Positions 58,374 to 64,000 of a stretch of 64,000 bases of DNA are shown here, one piece after another (position 1 is the stretch's first letter; every line of letters starts with the position of its first letter). This stretch comes from Pseudisothecium myosuroides (taxonomy: Eukaryota; Streptophyta; Bryopsida; Hypnales; Lembophyllaceae). The notes beneath the pieces were generated by a model. It ran no database searches. It worked only from the letters and a program-made list of their open reading frames with translations, and was not told where the DNA came from. The position numbers and the translations under genes were made by a program. Location of the stretch: contig OX637294.1 in NCBI GenBank assembly GCA_951799445.1, positions 21,353,452 through 21,417,451 of the forward strand, written 5' to 3'.

Positions 58374-58516
58374 CACTAGAAGAAATTTGCGTTTGCCTCA
58401 ACAAAATCTACATGACATGTTTGTTAAGGCAAACGCAAAAAAACGCAGATTTTGCATTTGACTCGACGAACACGTCATGTAGATTTTGTTGAGGCAAACG
58501 CAAATTTCTTCTAGTG
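58374..58516. mobile_element. Miniature CACTA hairpin, TCT target duplication (143 bp)
   Basis: Starts CACTAGAAGAAATTTGCG and ends CGCAAATTTCTTCTAGTG. The inverted repeat continues inward (TTTGCCTCAACAAAATCTAC and its complement), so the whole element folds into one hairpin. TCT flanks both sides (58371-58373 and 58517-58519), the 3-bp duplication of CACTA elements. It encodes nothing. Confidence 0.92.
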
Positions 58517-58826
58517 TCTTCAACTCTACACATGGCATACATGGCACACAAGGTTGTAAAGTAACCGAGGCTCTACTAAACAGTTTTGAACTTTCTTGAA
58601 GACAATTTTAGGATGCATTTATACATGATGGTTTAATTAATTGAAGGCATCTTCAAGTCCTAATTTAAAAATTTCCTAAAAAATTTCCATATATATTATG
58701 GTTTTTACTTTTTTGATGGAAAAAAATGAGCTCAAATTATAATATCAACTTTATATATGCAAATCAACTCAATAAAGCCTTCAAGACAATCCATCTAAGT
58801 TGCAATGACTTGTAATAAATTGTACT

Positions 58827-59027
58827 ATAATGGCAAATTTCATTAAAATGGCGCCATTCCACAACTTTGACACTTTTACAAAATAGACTGCACGGTCCTA
58901 AATCTATACCTGCCCTAGATGGTTTAGATTGTGCGGTTTGAAATCTATAACTGTCCTAGATGGTTTAGACTGCGCAATTTGAAAATGACGTATGGAATAT
59001 TGCCATTTTAATGAAATTTGCCATTAT
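58827..59027. mobile_element. ATAATGGCAAATTTC-ended MITE, copy 2 (201 bp)
   Basis: ATAATGGCAAATTTCATTAA and TTAATGAAATTTGCCATTAT are exact inverted ends. The interior has two CCTAGATGGTTTAGA blocks. Relative of 34828-35132. The target duplication is not clear. Confidence 0.8.
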
Positions 59028-59649
59028 GGCTTTAATATAATAGAGTAGCATAGTTCTAAAACACTATTGAAGATCGAAGATCATAGGCTTAGAAAAAAAT
59101 ATCATCTTGTACATAAGTCAAAAAAGGCCACCATCTTTTGAGAAAGATATTTGAGCTTTCTTCAAGTTAAAAGGACCAATGATTCTACAATTGGTCTTGA
59201 ATGTTATGGATGTTTTACATAAACTCTTAGATAGAAAACACTACTAGGATTTTGGGAATGGTCTAACATATCCTTGGCAAATTGCCTCTCTAGTCCTCGC
59301 AATACTTGCGAACAAGGTAGGGCGATGTCCCCTCCTTCACCCAAAATGTCCCATATCCATCGCGCTTGCCATGCTTCTACTTGCCTTCATAAATGTTACC
59401 ACTGCGGTATGTGTAGATTCCTCGGCCATGGCGCAAATTGAGGTGCCAATCGCCCACGTAATGGTCCCCTAATGTCCAATACATGCCTCGGCGGTAGCCT
59501 TCCTTGCTGGCCATGCGATCTAGAAAGTGCATGTACGGCTCTAGCTTGTAATTGTGTACTTCTTGTCAACGTTCAGCTAGATATTTAGAGCCCAATGTTG
59601 GGCCGTCATCTACTTTGTCCGTGCTTATCTTTGGAATTGCATCCATATT

Positions 59650-61068
59650 GATTAATTGGCTAGGCTCTTGTATTTTTTACAACTTTCAAGACTTTCAACT
59701 AATCTAGGTGACAACTAACCAATATACCAGTGATCTATAAGTGCTTCAAAGTTCATGTTCTTGATGATGAGCAAAAAACTTCATGGTGACAATTTATCCA
59801 AATAGTTCTTTATTCATTCAAAGTCATGCTTGAATCTATAAGGTTAACACTTTTTTATCAGTGATTATTTTGATGAAATAGAGGTAAATATTATGTTTAT
59901 ATAAGGATGAAATCAAAATAATCAAAAATTGATTTAGAAAACCTTTGGGAGCCAAAGAATTAAGGTTAGTGCACTAAATCTTGCATTTCAATCTTGTTTT
60001 TAAAATCATTCCATCTAGATTCTTGCCTAAGTTGCAAATTTTCTTAACATCCAACTAATGTAAGCCAATTAAGAACCAATTTTAGGTGCACAATACTTTA
60101 AAATTTTACATCCAATTCATATATGTCCAATAAATGCAAGCTAAGAGAATCTAGAAATCTCTTTCAATTGCCAAGATATTTTAATAATATTTAAAATCAA
60201 ATCATTTAATAGTAGGATTGTAGGTAGTACATTCAAGTGTTTGTTTGAATGAATTTAGATTTAGTCACCTTAATTTTTAAACAAGTAGGTAATTGTAAAA
60301 CTCATGGATTTAATTTGTTTGTATAAAAAATAGCTTAAAATTTAAAGTTTATCTAAGAAGTCAGATTCTCAAACACTAGTCATTCTCGTTATAGTTGGCA
60401 CCAATTGCACCTAGACATTTCTCAATTTTCACCATGTGATGCCTTTAAGCTCCACAATTACATATACAAACACTCAATCAATATATGTTACAAATGATTT
60501 TTTTTCCATTATTTTTTTAAATTTTCAACATCCTTTTGTTACATATTGTTTTTTATTATTAATTATTGTACTTAAATTATAGATCTAGATGGTTATACCT
60601 TTCACTAATATTTAGGACTCTCCTTTTAGTATTACTTCACAAGAAGCTAGTTATGTGGAGATCTACTTTTATAATTTGAAAATCAATGTTGTTTTGTTCT
60701 ATCCAATTGCAAATTTAGCATAGCAAAATAGTGTTAGACAATCCATCTTCATAGCTAATGTCACCAAAACCATGCAATTCTATATAACTATCTCCCAGTT
60801 TCTTGTGATGGAAGTGTGTGCCTTTTGACATACCAATATATAGATACAACAATAATGCATGAAGCGTTAGCTAGAGCTCTTGTGTAACTATAAAACTCTT
60901 CATATATTAAAGGTGTAGCAAAGGTTTTTGAAATTTTGTGTTTGAATTTGATGCAACTTGTTTGTTTTGAGCTAATTGAGTTTGAAGTCATAGAACTTGA
61001 AGGAACTAAGAAAATAACGACAACGACAACAACAATTGATGAAATTGCTTGTCTACTAATCAATCAAG
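59650..61068. other. Intergenic space between divergent genes
   Basis: The MORN-like gene starts leftward at 59646 and the membrane-protein gene rightward at 61069, so regulatory sequence for either may lie here. The stretch is AT-rich; I see no element ends. A minus-strand frame with a run of Val at 61063-60788 comes from an ACAACG-type simple repeat. Confidence 0.35.
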
Positions 61069-63355
61069 ATGCCAAGGCTTAGGGAGGCAAAGATTCCATT
61101 TGGACGCCAAGTGTTTCTGACATTGTTGAAAATTATGAATGCTACCATTATTGTAAGTTGATTGAAATTGTTATTAGTGTTTACATTGCATTGCTAGATG
61201 TACACAGGATTTCTAATAAATGTAGTTTTTAGTGATTTTGAGGCACCAATCATAGGGAAGGTTGCAATGCAAAGATATCATTTAAAAAGTTAGATCATGA
61301 CAAGACATCTTTGTTCACTTCATTGTTGTTGGTAAAGCTTGCAAATGTTGTTGTCATTGTAAGTTGATTGAAAATTGTTATTTCCATTGGTAGTCAATGG
61401 ATCAACTATAATAGGATTTTATAGAAATTTAGCTTTTTTAGGGAATTTGGATATTGATTACGGGTTGGTTTTCAATGGAGGGATGGCTTTCACTCATGTC
61501 AATAAAGAAGAGACATCCAATTCAATGCATTGAAAATGTTGGAAGGTTATTAGCTAAGTATAATTTCTAATAATGACACACCTTGGAAGTGATATAGTTG
61601 TGCAAAAAAGCGATTGTAGAAAGTTTCATTTATAAATTATAGAAAGATTTTTTAGTTCATGAATTACATCATATTTATCTTGCTTAACAACTATCTATGT
61701 CCTTATTATATTGTCTAAACATACTTGAAATAATGCAATTTAAGTATTTTACCAAAAAAAAAATGTTCTTTGCTTGCTCACCTTCAACTTGCCTAGCAAT
61801 GGCAATGGAATTCAATTGGTGGGTGGGGTACAATTTAATTTGACATGATTGAAATTAGGGTTCAATTAAGAATGAAAAGAAAATCTCAAAGAATCATGTT
61901 TGTGGGGTGCGCATGCAGTTGTTCGGTGCCTTGACTGTGGTTCTGTCATTTGAAATTAACCCGACTCCCACATTCTCCCCTGGATGGTATGTCTCTGTCT
62001 TGATTATGGATTATGGATCATACTCTTTCAATTCAAATAAAATTGATACTCACCAAATTCTGTATATTGTATACCAAACAAACTTTGATTAATGATATAT
62101 CATATGTGTTAGAGAAGATTATGAATTTCACAAATTCAAGGTCTCAAATTACAATATGCAATTCAATTATTCAAACATAAGCCATTGTTTTGCACATTTG
62201 AATGCAATAAGATGGCAAGACAATACTCTTGCTGCTCAAGCTTGTTGTTATTCATACGGAAACAAATAATTTGTTGCACCTACCGACTTATATGATTGCA
62301 TACTACCATTCAATACTATAAACAAAAGGTTGCCTTCAAGTCATTCAAGTGACTAGAAGAACCTTGTGTTTTTTATAACGCATTTTTTTGACCTCTACTT
62401 GTTTTGATGTTATGTTTGATGTTACAACTAACATCTTGACATTTTCTTTAATGTCATTGTTAATATAAAACAAATGGATGTCACAAAAAATGCATTTAAA
62501 GAACACAAGTTTCTTCTAGTGGGATTTTTAATATTGCGAATGAAGGAAAAGCTTGTGTTGGAATTGGACTACTATGTCATTGTCTTAACCCTCAATTGTC
62601 ACAGCAAGCCCTTTGGACCAACTTCTAGTGTATTTTCAAAAATTGTGATGTTATAAAAGCTAAAAGTGATGTACTATCAAACACATAATTATTCCAAAAA
62701 AGAACGCTTATGTATCAACATGCAAAGTTTATAGTAACAAATCACTCATTATTTTACAGTTCTTTTACAATTCTACCTTTTTTTTTACTAATGGAGAATG
62801 TTTTAGGCTGTTGATCTTCTTAGGTGCAACAACAATGCTTGGCGGGTTTACGGGCTTTGGAGGCACAACATTGCCATGTTGCTATAAGAGCCATTTGATT
62901 CTCATGAGCATTGTCATTTTCAGCACCATTATTTTTTGCCTTGTCATGTTTGGACAGGTAATCCATAACCTTGCTTTCTTCAAATTAAAAAGGAAAGAAT
63001 GATCTTTCCAAGTTAAAAGAGAATCTTCTACAGTTGGTCAATAATGTTAAGAGTCATAACCCATGGTTGTTGCAGAGGGCAAAAGTAGTAGCAAGCTTCC
63101 AAAGCACAAGGTTTCCAGAAGCCACTGTAAGAGAAAAACAAATCAATATGCTCACCCTTGAAAAATTCCTTATTGAATTTTTCTCAAGCCCATGTCAATT
63201 TTTTTTAGCAACTCCATGTTGATTAGCATTGCTGGTGAAATTAGTAGCAGCTACAAATTCTATTGAAGATTTGCAAGGGATTGATAATGTGGATGGCAGG
63301 TGGATCACTATATAGCTCAGCTTTCATGGGCATATGTTTTTGTCATAATTCTTGA
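61069..63355 (+). CDS. Five-exon gene for a four-pass, tetraspanin-like membrane protein
   Basis: Five short exons join into 152 codons plus stop with agreeing phases. Exon 1 61069-61152 (ATG; donor GTAAGT). Exon 2 61919-61986 (acceptor GCATGCAG; donor GTATGT after two bases of a codon). Exon 3 62807-62957 (acceptor GTTTTAG; completes TGG; donor GTAATC). Exon 4 63076-63126 (acceptor TTGTTGCAG; donor GTAAGA). Exon 5 63251-63355 (acceptor TAGTAGCAG; TGA). Predicted helices: VFLTLLKIMNATII running into LFGALTVVLSF, LLIFLGATTMLGGFTGFGG, LILMSIVIFSTIIFCLVMFG, and GLIMWMAGGSLYSSAFMGIC. A short loop (EINPTPTFSPG) follows helix 1, and a CC pair (LPCCYKSH) lies between helices 2 and 3. This order and the Gly-rich second helix recall tetraspanins or TOM2A-like proteins, but the loop before helix 4 is short and lacks a CCG motif. 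Exons 1-3 are the firmest; exon 5's acceptor is the weakest. Not identified beyond this. Confidence 0.6.
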
Positions 63356-64000
63356 GGTGTGCTTCTTAACATTTTTTACATGTACACTTGGTTGGATAAA
63401 AGATTCTCTTCTTATATGAATTATGTTGATAGAAGAAAAGTTGTTTCTTTTAGTTTTTTAGTTCTTAAGTTTTATACATAAAAAGGAAGTCAAGATTAGT
63501 GATTGCATGTTTGTCTACATGAAAATAAATAGAATTAGTAAATTACCACACATCATATGTGATTAAAGCTACACATTGTTTAATTACTAGAAAAAAGGTA
63601 AATTTCTTGAGTCTCTTTGACATATTGTTCAAGTGAAAGTTAATGAATTTCAATGAATTTCTTTACTTTAAATCAATAGAGTTGCTTTTGTTCATGGTAA
63701 ATATGCTTGAATGGATTACTTTCCATCTTTGTATTGCCAAGTTTCAGACAAGTAGCAATTGTGAGAACTCACCCTTCTCTATTGTAGATGGCAACCAAAA
63801 CATAAGACTCAAAAGCCTAACATTTACCATAGAGAGCATCTATGGTGTGCAACAAGTGGCTAAGCCCTTGTCCTTTAGCTTTAGGTACCTCCCACTTGGA
63901 ATGAGGTCAACATTGTGCACAAAATACATTCAGATTATTTTTTCAAGACTTTTGAAGAATGTCAGTTAAATCAGGCCTAGAACATGCTACTGAAATATAA
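63356..64000. other. Gene-free right edge
   Basis: AT-rich sequence after the presumed 3' end of the membrane-protein gene. A frame at 63643-63969 is open for 108 codons but has no recognisable domain, no splice context and no second copy, so I do not call it. Confidence 0.3.

Larger units (their letters stand above)
54015..59646 (-). pseudogene. MORN3-like: MORN-repeat gene resembling MORN3, decayed
   Basis: Three exon-like blocks lie in order on the minus strand. Block 1 (59646-59306): ATG, then YKLEPYMHFLDRMASKEGYR, GDHYVGDWHLNLRHGRGIYT and IYEG, KRDGYGTFW, i.e. MORN repeats, ending near a GTATTG donor. Block 2 (about 56602-56421): GELYIGQWERGKHHGIGKQI and YYGNWVNRKREGLG, ending at a GTATAAG donor. 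Block 3 (about 54380-54186): NDWKEGKGMYLF, YEGWWQDDLAVSGVY, LPSVMELNHK. The layout follows MORN3 (successive MORN repeats, then a short tail). Block 1 has two internal stops, TGA (59566-59568) and TAG (59377-59379), both one G-to-A change from TGG (Trp), at places where MORN repeats have Trp in the second case. Block 3 ends at TGA 54186-54188 with the frame open for another 56 codons. I could not make all splice phases agree, so an exon may be lost. Introns hold transposons. Confidence 0.7.

Noticed and set aside
60788..61063. 91-codon minus-strand frame with a signal-peptide-like N-terminus
   Set aside because: The hydrophobic run is a translated simple repeat (ACAACG type), and the frame lies antisense to the start of the five-exon gene with no splice or homology support.
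1..64000. CRISPR array, bacterial operon or rRNA genes
   Set aside because: Repeats are dispersed or tandem without regular spacers, genes are spliced, and no rRNA-like sequence was seen.

Overview
The window reads as nuclear DNA of a land plant. It is AT-rich and carries spliced genes with GT-AG introns, plant-type transposon ends (CACTA, Stowaway-like, hAT, Mutator-like) and one GC-rich intronless plant gene. A decayed gene resembling the sperm and cilium protein MORN3 suggests a plant lineage with swimming sperm (bryophyte, lycophyte or fern). That placement is inference; no species is claimed.

Genes are few. (1) 164-364 (+) is the last exon of an unrecognised gene, partly duplicated at 23734-23919. 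(2) A small Ala/Pro-rich gene (unit A) occurs three times: 20112-20456, 34060-34396 (broken) and 48187-48510. (3) A hAT-type transposase lies at 28385-31636 (-). (4) A 308-aa intronless gene lies at 49214-50140 (+). (5) A frameshifted exon at 51382-51547 (+) resembles the C-terminal alpha-crystallin-like domain of ArsA/GET3d ATPases. (6) A decayed MORN-repeat gene covers 54015-59646 (-). (7) A five-exon gene for a four-pass, tetraspanin-like membrane protein was assembled here at 61069-63355 (+). Its exons are too short for ORF calling, but every splice phase agrees.

The rest is mostly repeats. Non-autonomous inverted-repeat elements sit in or beside three larger dispersed repeats: a ~200-bp-monomer array at 3690-8290, repeat R (2834, 14675, 25320 and 42115) and unit A. 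Because the host repeats occur several times, many insertions can be compared with an uninterrupted copy in the same window. This gives direct target-site duplications (TSDs): TTAA for a large piggyBac-like family, TA for three or more mariner-like families, 9 bp for a Mutator-like family, TCT for a tiny CACTA hairpin, and 4 bp for another family.

The most striking items are the piggyBac-like TTAA family, with a 740-bp near-perfect foldback made of two copies of one element half; the hidden five-exon membrane-protein gene; the MORN3-like gene with two internal stops that fit TGG-to-stop changes; and the triplicated unit A gene, whose third copy ends about 110 bp upstream of a single-copy gene.
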